Of a DNA stretch of 64,000 nucleotides, positions 56,285 to 63,770 are shown one piece after another (position 1 is the stretch's first letter; the number at the start of each line of letters is the position of its first letter). The notes under the pieces are model-generated. The model was given only the letters and a program-made list of their open reading frames with translations. It had not been told where the DNA came from and ran no database searches. Source of the stretch: an uncultured Clostridia bacterium (GTDB taxonomy: Bacteria > Bacillota > Clostridia > TANB77 > CAG-465); assembly GCA_934130325.1 (NCBI GenBank), contig CAKOYA010000004.1, positions 1 through 64,000 of the forward strand. Direction: 5' to 3'. The position numbers and the translations under genes were made by a program.

Positions 56285-56698
56285 ATGAAATTAAAATTTA
56301 TAATATGCATATTATTTCTTTTAATAGCAATTATTTTGGTGTGTTGTTTGATAAATAATGGCAAAAATAAAGAAATTAGTAGTAATATAAAAGATTTAGA
56401 TAATGTTATAAGCGTTGAAATGATTGAAGAAACAGAAGGGGGATATATATATCATAAAACTGAAGATAAACAATTAATTGATAAAATAGTAGATGCTATT
56501 AGTATAATTGAAATAAAAGGAAAAACAAATATAATGTTTAGTGATAGTACTAGGACATATAAATTAAAACTTAATAACGGAACAGAGGAAATTTATTGTT
56601 TTCAAGGTAATAATTATTTTAAAGATAATATAAATTATGAAACTTATAATTATGAAGAATTAATGAAAATAAAAATACCTGTAATTGTTAAAGAATAG
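56285..56698 (+). CDS. Single-pass membrane/lipoprotein-like protein, function unknown
   Basis: The protein has 137 residues: a basic N-terminus and a membrane segment (about 4-23) ending in LVCCLI, which resembles but does not strictly fit a lipobox, then a small soluble domain. No family recognised. GGAGATG lies before the ATG. Confidence 0.6.
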   Translation: MKLKFIICILFLLIAIILVCCLINNGKNKEISSNIKDLDNVISVEMIEETEGGYIYHKTEDKQLIDKIVDAISIIEIKGKTNIMFSDSTRTYKLKLNNGTEEIYCFQGNNYFKDNINYETYNYEELMKIKIPVIVKE

Positions 56699-56740
56699 CA
56701 GTTGGATTTTTAATATCATAATTTGGAGGGTGAGTAATAA

Positions 56741-57445
56741 ATGGAACAAGAGTTTGAGATAAAAGACATATCAAAAATAGATGCAAATAATGCATTTTTT
56801 CATTTTACTAAAAAAAGTAATTTAGATAATATTAAAAAAAATGGACTAGAACCTAGAATAGGTAAAAATTCTATATATGTTGAAAAAACAAAAAAAGTAT
56901 TTTTTGCTCAAGGTGAAAATGGAATATTAACAATTATGGATGTTTGGTTAAGATGGCTTACTTCTAAACAGGGAATAAGTAATGCAATTTATTTTTTAGG
57001 TATTATGTATATGAAGTTACCTTTATGTATAAAAGCTATCCCTAATTATGTTGTTAAAAATTCATTTAAAAACAAAGGTAAAAGGGAAACGGTATACAAA
57101 AATATGAAAAATGATTTAGATGAATGCGTTTTCTTAATTCTAGATTTAGAGGAAAATGTAGATTTTAGTTATAGTGACATAGATGAAGTAAAGGATGTAT
57201 ACTATGAAAGTTTTCTGAAACTGTTATATCCAAACACAAGTAATGTAAGAGATACAAAAATGGAATACTGGAATATGCATACATATTCTAATAAAGTGAT
57301 TGAAAGTTCTAAAATTTCATTATTAAACATTAAAGATAACATTTCAGCAAGTGACATATTAAAAAGTTTAATTGAAGAAAATATCGAAGAAGTTAAAGAA
57401 AAAAATCAATTTTTGTATGAATATTACAATTATATATATAACTAA
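56741..57445 (+). CDS. Protein with ADP-ribosyltransferase-like N-terminal motif
   Basis: The protein has 234 residues. FFHFTKKSNLDNIKKNGLEPRIG (split here at residue 19: FFHFT, then NLDNIKKNGLEP) resembles the H-x-T ... N-L-x-x-I ... G-L start of DarT/KptA/PARP-like folds, where the His binds NAD. A later VFFAQGEN fits the next strand. A catalytic Glu cannot be placed with confidence. It may modify a nucleic acid or protein, or only keep the fold. No antitoxin-like macrodomain gene is adjacent. GGAGGGTGA lies before the ATG. Confidence 0.5.
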   Translation: MEQEFEIKDISKIDANNAFFHFTKKSNLDNIKKNGLEPRIGKNSIYVEKTKKVFFAQGENGILTIMDVWLRWLTSKQGISNAIYFLGIMYMKLPLCIKAIPNYVVKNSFKNKGKRETVYKNMKNDLDECVFLILDLEENVDFSYSDIDEVKDVYYESFLKLLYPNTSNVRDTKMEYWNMHTYSNKVIESSKISLLNIKDNISASDILKSLIEENIEEVKEKNQFLYEYYNYIYN

Positions 57446-57483
57446 ACTCTTTATTGAACCTGGATTCAATAAAGAGTTTTTTC
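57444..57483. terminator. Bidirectional terminator
   Basis: AAACTCTTTATTGAA/TTCAATAAAGAGTTT, 15 bp, loop CCTGGA, with T runs on both strands. Serves the ART-like gene and ychF. Confidence 0.9.
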
Positions 57484-57484
57484 A

Positions 57485-58579
57485 TTATACGTTAAATCTA
57501 AATAGTATGATATCTCCATCTTTTACAATATAATCTTTTCCCTCAAGTCTGACAAGACCTTTTTCTTTAGTAGCTGACATAGTACCGTATTTAATTAAAT
57601 CATCGTAAGAAACTACTTCAGCTTTTATAAATCCTCTTTCAAAATCTGAATGTATTTTTCCAGCAGCTTGGGGAGCTTTTGTGCCTTTTTTTATTGTCCA
57701 AGCTCTTACCTCTTGTTTTCCAGCAGTAAGATAAGAAATAAGACCTAGCAAGCTATAACTTGCTTTAATTAGCTTATCAAGACCTGATTCATTTATTCCA
57801 TAGTCATTCATAAGTGTAAGTTTATCTTCATCATCTAGTTCACTTAAATCTTCTTCAAGTTTAGCACATAGTGCTATTACCTCTGCGTTTTCTTTTTTTG
57901 CATAATCTTTTACTAAATTTACGTATTTATCATTATCAATATTTGGAATTTGATTTTCTGAAACATTTGCAACATATATTGTTGGCTTTAAAGTAAGTAA
58001 GTATACATCTTTTAATAATAGTTTTTGGTCTTCAGTAAATTCAAATGTTCTTGCAGGTTGTTCATTTTCTAGGTGAGTAATTAATTTTTCTAGTAATTCC
58101 TTTTCTTCTTTTGCTTTTTTATCTCCAGATTTTAATAATTTATTAACACGTTCAATTCTTTTATTTATAGTTTCAATGTCGGATAAAATTAATTCTAAAG
58201 ATATAGTTTCAATATCAGCAATAGGATCAATTTTTCCTTCTACGTGTACTATTTTTTCGTCTTCAAAACATCTAACTATATGAGCTATTGCATCAGTTTC
58301 TCTAATATGAGACAAAAATTTGTTTCCTAAACCTTCACCTTTTGAAGCACCTTTTACTAATCCAGCGATATCTACAAATTCAATATTAGCATAAGTGGAT
58401 TTTTCAGTTTCATACATTTTAGATAAGACATCTATTCTTTTATCTGGTACATCAACCATTCCAATATTTGGTTCTATTGTACAAAATGGATAATTTGCAC
58501 TTTCAGCGCCAGCCTTAGTTATTGCATTAAAAAGTGTAGATTTTCCAACATTTGGTAGTCCAACAATTCCGATTTTCAC
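57485..58579 (-). CDS. ychF: Ribosome-binding ATPase/GTPase YchF
   Basis: The protein has 364 residues. GLPNVGKSTLFNA (residues 6-18), NYPFCTIEPN and DIAGLVKGASKGEGLGNKFL are the G motifs; the C-terminal TGS-like domain reads SDFERGFIKAEVVSYDDL. YchF prefers ATP and acts in translation and stress response. The start is GTG at 58579 with AAAGGATG upstream. Confidence 0.95.
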   Translation of the reverse strand: MKIGIVGLPNVGKSTLFNAITKAGAESANYPFCTIEPNIGMVDVPDKRIDVLSKMYETEKSTYANIEFVDIAGLVKGASKGEGLGNKFLSHIRETDAIAHIVRCFEDEKIVHVEGKIDPIADIETISLELILSDIETINKRIERVNKLLKSGDKKAKEEKELLEKLITHLENEQPARTFEFTEDQKLLLKDVYLLTLKPTIYVANVSENQIPNIDNDKYVNLVKDYAKKENAEVIALCAKLEEDLSELDDEDKLTLMNDYGINESGLDKLIKASYSLLGLISYLTAGKQEVRAWTIKKGTKAPQAAGKIHSDFERGFIKAEVVSYDDLIKYGTMSATKEKGLVRLEGKDYIVKDGDIILFRFNV

Positions 58580-58681
58580 TTAAAACACATCCTTTATATA
58601 TTCATTTTATAATTATGTTTGTTATATAAAAATAAATTTTTTACACATATTATTATATCAGAGAATTTGGATAAGTCAAGG

Positions 58682-58696
58682 AGTGAATAATTCACT
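58682..58696. promoter_or_regulatory. 15-base palindrome, operator-like
   Basis: AGTGAAT-A-ATTCACT is a perfect odd palindrome between divergent ychF and the amidase-like gene. A repressor site is possible; no regulator is adjacent. Confidence 0.35.
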
Positions 58697-58742
58697 TTCA
58701 ATCATAGTTAACAAATTACGACAATAATACATATTGTATAGT

Positions 58743-59213
58743 ATGAAAGATAAGTTATATATTATAGAAAATATAATAAATTTAAATGAAATGACAAGAA
58801 GTGGTCAAATTAGAAAAGAGACTAAAAAAATAATAGTTTGTAACTTCTTTTGTAGTGATATTTTTAGGCATTTAAACGATATCAACAAACAGAGTGAAAA
58901 ATATTTATCATATAATTTTGTAATATTAAATAATGGAAATATTATAAATATAATACCTCAAAATGAAATATCATACAGCACTAATAGTATAGAAAATAAT
59001 TTAAATTCTATATCTATAGGGATATATTGTAGAGAGGGAGAAGGATTAAACTTAGAACAAATTATAAATTTAAAACTATTATTAAAATATATATGTAAAA
59101 AATATAATTTATCATTAATAAAAGATGTATTTATAGAGTATGATTTGTATTCTACAAGGAATTTTTCATATTACATAGATAACTATTATTTATGGCAAAA
59201 TATTATAAAATAA
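58743..59213 (+). CDS. Degenerate amidase_2-like protein
   Basis: The protein has 156 residues. The order of strands (YNFVILNNGNIINIIPQNE, SISIGIYC, NLEQIINLKLLLKYICKKYNLS) resembles N-acetylmuramoyl-L-alanine amidase type 2. The zinc ligands are absent: the usual H-H at the start and the GHRD-type C-terminal His are replaced. It is probably inactive and may bind peptidoglycan or be a relic. No ribosome site is seen; TTAACA and TATTGT boxes suggest the mRNA may start at the ATG. The TTG at 58734 is an alternative start. Confidence 0.55.
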   Translation: MKDKLYIIENIINLNEMTRSGQIRKETKKIIVCNFFCSDIFRHLNDINKQSEKYLSYNFVILNNGNIINIIPQNEISYSTNSIENNLNSISIGIYCREGEGLNLEQIINLKLLLKYICKKYNLSLIKDVFIEYDLYSTRNFSYYIDNYYLWQNIIK

Positions 59214-59250
59214 AATACCAAAAACTGTAATGCTTTTGGTATTTTATTTT
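59212..59250. terminator. Bidirectional terminator
   Basis: AAAATACCAAAA/TTTTGGTATTTT, 12 bp, 10-base loop, with T runs. Between the amidase-like gene and murC. Confidence 0.88.
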
Positions 59251-59254
59251 ATAA

Positions 59255-60661
59255 TTATAGCAAATCACTTAAATGAGTAATATCTCCTGCACCTATAGTA
59301 AGAATGATATCATTTGGTTTGGCGTTTTGTTTTATATATTTTGCAATTTCAGAAAAATCAGAAATATGGATTGCATTAATTTTATTTTTTCTTAACAAAG
59401 CAACTAAATCTTTTGAAGATACACTGCCATCATCAATTTCTCTTGCAGCATAAATATCAGCTATTATAACTGTATCAGCATCTGAAAATGAAGTTGAAAA
59501 ATCATTTAATAATTCTTTTGTTCTAGTATATGTATGAGGTTGAAATATGGCAATTATCTTATTATGTTCTTTTTGTTTAGCAGCTGATAGTGTGGCCTTA
59601 ATTTCTGTTGGGTGATGAGCATAATCATCATATACTAAAATATTATTTCCTAGATTTTTCTTTAATTCAAATCTTCTTTTGGCTCCACAAAATTCATTTA
59701 AACTTTTTCTCATTTGCGAAAGCTCTATCCCATGTGCATAAGCAGTAGTAATCGCTGCTAATGCATCATAAACATTGTGAATGCCAGGGACAGTAAGGTA
59801 AAAATGAAAATTTTCTAAAGTTTTAGGATCTGCTACTTCGAAAGAATAGAAACCTTTAACATTGCATGAAATATTTTTAGCATATATAGTAGCAGATGGT
59901 TCGCTCAAAGAAAAAGTAAATATTTTTATGTTGTTTCTTTTTAACTCATCTAGAATTTCTTCTAAAACATTCATACAATTTACGTCATCTTGATTTATAA
60001 TTAAATATCCATCTTTTGGTAACATTAATATAAACTTTTTAAATGAAGCCTTTATCTCATCTATTCCCGAAAAGTAGTCAAGATGATCCTCATCTATGTT
60101 TAAAATTGTAGCAGTATGGTGTGGAAAATTCAAAAAACTATCAACGTATTCACAAGCTTCAAGTATAAAATACTCAGAATCACCTAGTCTATAATTTTTA
60201 TCATCTAGTTTTTTAAACTTGCCACCAATTTGAACATTTGGATCATATCCAGCATCTATAAATATTGATGAAACCATAGAAGTTGTTGTTGTTTTTCCAT
60301 GGGTTCCAGATATGCATATTGGAGTATTGTAACATTTTAATAATAATCCTAAGAATTTAGCTCTTTCAAAAGTAGGAATGTTTAATGCTTTTGCACGTAC
60401 AAATTCAGGATCATGTTGATTTATAGCTGAAGTATATACAACTACATCAGCATCTTTTACAAGTTCAGCATGTGAACCTATATATACAGGAATATCATTT
60501 TCTTTTAATATATTTATCATATCTCCATCATTTTTATCAGAACCAGTAACTATATATCCAGCTTTTTTTAGTACGATTGCTATTCCGCTCATACTAACGC
60601 CACCTATTCCAATCATATGTATTTTTTTAATATTATCTAGAGTTTTAAATTTTTTATTCAT
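59255..60661 (-). CDS. murC: UDP-N-acetylmuramate-L-alanine ligase
   Basis: The protein has 468 residues. It shows GIGGVSMSGIA, the P-loop GTHGKTTTTSM, NIDEDHLDYF, YDDYAHHPTEI and IFQPHTYTR, the order of MurC. It adds L-alanine to UDP-MurNAc in the cytoplasm. I chose the ATG at 60661 (Met-Asn-Lys-Lys); AAAGGT/GGGA lie just upstream. A longer frame to 60706 has no clear ribosome site. Confidence 0.95.
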   Translation of the reverse strand: MNKKFKTLDNIKKIHMIGIGGVSMSGIAIVLKKAGYIVTGSDKNDGDMINILKENDIPVYIGSHAELVKDADVVVYTSAINQHDPEFVRAKALNIPTFERAKFLGLLLKCYNTPICISGTHGKTTTTSMVSSIFIDAGYDPNVQIGGKFKKLDDKNYRLGDSEYFILEACEYVDSFLNFPHHTATILNIDEDHLDYFSGIDEIKASFKKFILMLPKDGYLIINQDDVNCMNVLEEILDELKRNNIKIFTFSLSEPSATIYAKNISCNVKGFYSFEVADPKTLENFHFYLTVPGIHNVYDALAAITTAYAHGIELSQMRKSLNEFCGAKRRFELKKNLGNNILVYDDYAHHPTEIKATLSAAKQKEHNKIIAIFQPHTYTRTKELLNDFSTSFSDADTVIIADIYAAREIDDGSVSSKDLVALLRKNKINAIHISDFSEIAKYIKQNAKPNDIILTIGAGDITHLSDLL

Positions 60662-60764
60662 ATAAATCCCGACCTTTTCAACTATTTCATTATACAAAAT
60701 TTTCAATTAATAGTCAATTTTTTCTACTAATTTTGTCTAAAACTGTCAAAGAAAAAAGATATTA

Positions 60765-60793
60765 TTGAAACATGAATTTTATTTGTATATAAT
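60765..60793 (+). promoter_or_regulatory. Promoter of the TPR gene
   Basis: TTGAAA (60765-60770), 17 bases, TATAAT (60788-60793). Confidence 0.8.
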
Positions 60794-60815
60794 GTTTTCT
60801 AATGAGGTGAAGTAA

Positions 60816-61994
60816 ATGATAGTAGAAAAATTTGTTATGATAGTTGTAGAAATTATAATTTTATTTTTATTGTGTTATAGATATGTAAAAAAAAGTACCA
60901 AGGAAGTATTAATAATAGTACCTTTTATGTGTATTAGTTTTGGATCATATATATCATTTACACTTAATAACGTTTATATACCAATATATTTTGAAATTTT
61001 TATATTATTATTTTCATATATAATTCCAGTGATTGCTATAATATTACAATATAATAATATTATAATAATGCAAAAAATATTATATTATAGTATGAAATAT
61101 GCGTATATTTCAAAGGAATTTGAAAAAACAATAAAACTTATTAATAAAATTATTGCAATAGAAGGAAGAAAACAAGAGTATTTATATATTTTGGGAATGT
61201 GCTATAAAGAATTAGATGATAAAATAAATGCAAGAGATTCTTTTGCATTAGCAATAGATTTGGATAGTAAGGATTATAAGTCATATTATGAATTAGGACT
61301 TATTTTAGATGAAACAAATAAGAAAGATTCGGCAATGATGATGTTAAAAAAGGCTATAAAGATTAAACCAGATTTTTATGAAGCAAGGGAAGCTTTAGGA
61401 ATATGCTTAACTAGTCAAGGAAAATTTAAAGAGGCAGTTAAGGTTTATCACAAAAATTTAGAAAAATTTCCTAATTCGTATGAAATGTATTATAACATAG
61501 CAATGTTAGAATTAGAACTAGGAGATTATGAAGCATCAAGGGCTGCATTTAAAAAAGCAGGAGAAATAAAGTCAGATTTATACACTGCGTTTTATAATTT
61601 AGGAAATATTAACTATATGTTAAGTGAGTATGATGCAGCAATTGAAGCATATAAAAAAATATTAGTATCAGGACTTTATGGCCCAAAGGGGTATTATAAA
61701 ATAGCAATGGTATATGCTTCTAAAAGAGAATACGCTAAGTCAATGGCAAGTTTGGAGTACGCTATGGAATTAGATCCTAAATATATAAATAAAGCAAAAG
61801 AAGAATTTGAGTTTGAAAGTATGAAATATATGGTTAATAAATATCTGATAGATAAAGAATTATTAAAAAATAATGAAAAAATAAAAAGAAATTATATGGC
61901 GGATAAATTTAAAATCTTGAAGTTTAGGGACGTTAAGAATAAAGATTATGTGGAAAATGAGAGGCATGAATTTAATAAAATTAAACATGCATAA
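60816..61994 (+). CDS. Membrane-anchored tetratricopeptide-repeat protein
   Basis: The protein has 392 residues: three N-terminal membrane segments (about 1-75), then at least six TPR units (about 95-330; for example YYELGLILDETNKKDSAMMM, YYNIAMLELELGDYEASRAA), and a basic C-terminal tail. TPRs bind partner proteins; the partner is unknown. AGGTG precedes the ATG. Confidence 0.8.
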   Translation: MIVEKFVMIVVEIIILFLLCYRYVKKSTKEVLIIVPFMCISFGSYISFTLNNVYIPIYFEIFILLFSYIIPVIAIILQYNNIIIMQKILYYSMKYAYISKEFEKTIKLINKIIAIEGRKQEYLYILGMCYKELDDKINARDSFALAIDLDSKDYKSYYELGLILDETNKKDSAMMMLKKAIKIKPDFYEAREALGICLTSQGKFKEAVKVYHKNLEKFPNSYEMYYNIAMLELELGDYEASRAAFKKAGEIKSDLYTAFYNLGNINYMLSEYDAAIEAYKKILVSGLYGPKGYYKIAMVYASKREYAKSMASLEYAMELDPKYINKAKEEFEFESMKYMVNKYLIDKELLKNNEKIKRNYMADKFKILKFRDVKNKDYVENERHEFNKIKHA

Positions 61995-62013
61995 AAATAA
62001 AGTGTAAAATAGC

Positions 62014-62042
62014 TTGCTTTTTAAAAAGATATAAGGTATAAT
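62014..62042 (+). promoter_or_regulatory. tRNA-Leu promoter
   Basis: TTGCTT (62014-62019), 17 bases, TATAAT (62037-62042). Confidence 0.8.
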
Positions 62043-62070
62043 AAGGAGGTATGGTGATTATACTTCTTTT

Positions 62071-62156
62071 GCCGTTGTGGCGGAACTGGCAGACGCACAG
62101 CACTCAAAATGCTGCGAAGCTTCTTCGTGTGGGTTCGAGTCCCACCAACGGCACCA
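62071..62156 (+). tRNA. tRNA-Leu (CAA)
   Basis: An 86-base class II tRNA, acceptor GCCGTTG/CAACGGC, anticodon loop CTCAAAA (CAA), a long variable arm (GCGAAGCTTCTTCGTG) and encoded CCA. Its 3' end is repeated about 1 kb downstream (63171-63182). Confidence 0.95.
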
Positions 62157-62159
62157 ATA
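62148..62159 (+). repeat. 12-base direct repeat, copy 1 (tRNA-Leu 3' end), attL-like
   Basis: ACGGCACCAATA covers the end of the acceptor stem, CCA and three flanking bases. The same 12 bases recur at 63171-63182. Confidence 0.6.
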
Positions 62160-62192
62160 ACGAATCTGTTCGAACTAACAGATACAAAAAAT

Positions 62193-62227
62193 CAATCAGA
62201 AAATAAATCTGGTTGCTTTTTTTTTTG
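62193..62227 (+). terminator. Terminator after tRNA-Leu
   Basis: CAATCAGA/TCTGGTTG (one G-U) and a long T run. A second small hairpin ATCTGTT/AACAGAT lies at 62164-62183. Confidence 0.8.
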
Positions 62228-62241
62228 AATTGTGATATAAT
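62213..62241 (+). promoter_or_regulatory. Promoter of the islet gene
   Basis: TTGCTT (62213-62218), 17 bases, TATAAT (62236-62241). The -35 overlaps the 3' arm of the tRNA-Leu terminator. Confidence 0.7.
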
Positions 62242-62280
62242 CGTATCGTGACATTTTTTTGTTGCCTTTGAAAAATACTT

Positions 62281-62317
62281 TTCGGAGGCACAGTCCTCCG
62301 AACAATTACAAGGAGGA
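62281..62317 (+). promoter_or_regulatory. Leader hairpin that could switch access to the ribosome site
   Basis: TTCGGAGG (62281-62288) pairs with CCTCCGAA (62295-62302). The CCTCC of the 3' arm is also complementary to the Shine-Dalgarno AGGAGG (62311-62316). Only one pairing can form: with the 5' arm the ribosome site is free, with the ribosome site translation is blocked. Confidence 0.55.
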
Positions 62318-62323
62318 GTAATT

Positions 62324-62755
62324 ATGACAGTAACCAATCAGCAGAAAATCGGAACTCATTTCAAGAAAGAAAATATTTTCCTTGCTACAGTTTCATTAAG
62401 CAATGTCGACACTAAAGAAATGATCAAATCTAAAATGGCTGCTAGGGATAGTAAAGTACCAGAAGATGTGATGGATTCGATGGAGCAATTTGTCGATAAA
62501 GGTTATATCTATTCGGAAGATGTTGATGTTTTTTACAAAGATGAGAGTGGGTATACTCGCTGGGTAGAAGAAGGAGCTGAAACTTTTGCTGGTGATAATT
62601 CAGACGGAAAAGGCATCCTTCGGAATGTTGTATCGATATGGGACTATTATTCAGAGGAGCAGGTTATTGAATGCATGTTGAATAATGAAATGATAATAAG
62701 TATTACTGATATGGCTCCATTTTTGAAGTACAATAAGGATTACAATAAAGTCTGA
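62324..62755 (+). CDS. Islet protein of unknown function, atypical base composition
   Basis: The protein has 143 residues, soluble and acidic, with no recognised family (contains WVEEGAETFAGDNSDGKG and a C-terminal SEEQVIECMLNNEM). Codons such as CGC, CGG, TCG, ATC and GTC are frequent here but rare in the rest of the window, so it is probably acquired. It lies between tRNA-Leu and the 12-base repeat copy. AGGAGGAG precedes the ATG. Its leader may regulate translation. Confidence 0.65.
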   Translation: MTVTNQQKIGTHFKKENIFLATVSLSNVDTKEMIKSKMAARDSKVPEDVMDSMEQFVDKGYIYSEDVDVFYKDESGYTRWVEEGAETFAGDNSDGKGILRNVVSIWDYYSEEQVIECMLNNEMIISITDMAPFLKYNKDYNKV

Positions 62756-62771
62756 TTCAGTTTTATAGTTG

Positions 62772-62815
62772 TGCTACGGGAGAAAAAAAAGAATTTTCTC
62801 CCGTAGCATTCTATA
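62772..62815 (+). terminator. Terminator after the islet gene
   Basis: TGCTACGGGAGAAAA/TTTTCTCCCGTAGCA, a 15-bp perfect stem, then TTCTATAAATTTT. Confidence 0.85.
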
Positions 62816-62836
62816 AATTTTATTTTAGGAATATAT

Positions 62837-62865
62837 TTGAAATTTTATAATTATCTTTGTATAAT
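62837..62865 (+). promoter_or_regulatory. Promoter of the candidate small RNA
   Basis: TTGAAA (62837-62842), 17 bases, TATAAT (62860-62865). Confidence 0.75.
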
Positions 62866-62871
62866 AAATAT

Positions 62872-62970
62872 AGGAAATGAATAATCGCAGTGAATGCGGT
62901 TACCACTATATAAAAGTATAACAACACGTTCACAATATTTGCATAGCGTAATGTGTTGTTATTTTTATTC
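62872..62970 (+). ncRNA. Candidate small RNA of about 100 bases
   Basis: Starting about 7 bases after the -10, the transcript would hold a 7-bp hairpin (AATCGCA/TGCGGTT, loop GTGAA) and end in ATAACAACAC/GTGTTGTTAT followed by TTTTTATT. No open frame in it has a usable ribosome site: a 14-codon frame at 62877 begins only 5 bases from the expected start. It lies in the islet. A role as regulator is inferred from the promoter-hairpin-terminator layout. Confidence 0.5.
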
Positions 62971-63267
62971 CTTATCTATAATTGAATTTATATATTTTAT
63001 GTATAAAATCGTAAGTAAGGTTACGTTTATTGTTGCTAAAATAAATCAATATAAAAGAAACAAATTAATTTATTGATTTTTATTAAAAAATCTGTTAATC
63101 TATATATAAATTGATTGATATTTGTATCAATCGTCAAGAGAGCCAAGAAAAGTTGTAGATAAACACTTCGACGGCACCAATAGTCCCTCAGGTAGTTTGT
63201 AAGATATGCTTGAGGTTTTAATTTATAAAAAAATATAGTTTTTACTAACATTTGAACATTTATCTAA
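62971..63267 (+). other. AT-rich tail of the islet, no gene
   Basis: The stretch holds a GATTGATA/TATCAATC hairpin (63113-63132), the 12-base repeat copy 2 (63171-63182) and a CCTCA/TGAGG terminator-like hairpin with a TTTTAATTT tail (63185-63225). No frame with a start and ribosome site was found. Confidence 0.5.
63171..63182 (+). repeat. 12-base direct repeat, copy 2, attR-like
   Basis: ACGGCACCAATA is identical to the end of tRNA-Leu (62148-62159), 1023 bases apart. Flanking bases do not continue the tRNA. Confidence 0.55.
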
Positions 63268-63384
63268 GTCACAATATATATTAAATCTGCTACTGGTTGG
63301 GAAAACGTAATTAGGCATTTTGAATTATTAAAGAGAAGTGGTGCAAAATTACTTATAGATAATTATGAATTGGTAAACGAATAA
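63268..63384 (+). pseudogene. C-terminal gene fragment without start
   Basis: One frame runs for 38 codons to a TAA (ends TGWENVIRHFELLKRSG..., LVNE) with protein-like composition but no start codon or ribosome site; a stop lies directly upstream. It looks like the tail of a lost gene. The family is not recognised. Confidence 0.45.
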
Positions 63385-63401
63385 TAAACGGAGGAATAAA
63401 T

Positions 63402-63659
63402 ATGTTAGGAAATATATTATTAGGAATAGTATCAATATGTACATTTATATCATATTTTCCGCAAACAGTTAAATTAATAAGAACAAAAAAATCTAATGAT
63501 TTAAGTATTCAATCTTGGATTTTATGGGTTACGAGTAGCTTTGCATACACCATATATGCAGTAGTAGTAAGTAAAGATTTTATGCTTATATTTGAAACCA
63601 GTTTGGAACTAACATTTTGTTTGATTATCTTAATATTAGCAATTAAATATAGAAATTAG
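63402..63659 (+). CDS. SemiSWEET / PQ-loop family transporter
   Basis: The protein has 85 residues with three membrane helices (about 3-20, 39-56, 60-80). The PQ-loop motif SYFPQTVKLIRTKKSNDLSIQSW is clear (SYFPQT at 17-22). SemiSWEET proteins dimerise and carry sugars. The substrate is unknown. GGAGG lies before the ATG. Confidence 0.85.
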   Translation: MLGNILLGIVSICTFISYFPQTVKLIRTKKSNDLSIQSWILWVTSSFAYTIYAVVVSKDFMLIFETSLELTFCLIILILAIKYRN

Positions 63660-63729
63660 AGTTTTCAAAGGAAGTTATTGGAATTATATAAATCTCTAAT
63701 AAGGAATAACATAAAATTTTTCTTTGTGT

Positions 63730-63770
63730 TAATAAAGTAAAAACAAGGCTAGCATTTTCTAACCTTGTTT
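63730..63770 (-). terminator. Terminator of the TetR gene
   Basis: Read leftward, AAACAAGG/CCTTGTTT (63763-63770 with 63741-63748) encloses the stop codon and is followed by TTTTACTTTATT. Confidence 0.75.

Noticed and set aside
62877..62921. 14-codon leader peptide before the terminator of the small RNA
   Set aside because: The ATG would lie about 5 bases from the transcript start with no usable ribosome site, and no regulated gene follows within the unit.
62894..63076. 60-codon hydrophobic frame in the islet, toxin-like at first sight
   Set aside because: It has no ribosome site, begins inside the candidate small RNA hairpin and crosses its terminator.
63036..63251. 71-codon minus-strand frame
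   Set aside because: It runs through two hairpins and the 12-base repeat and lacks a ribosome site.
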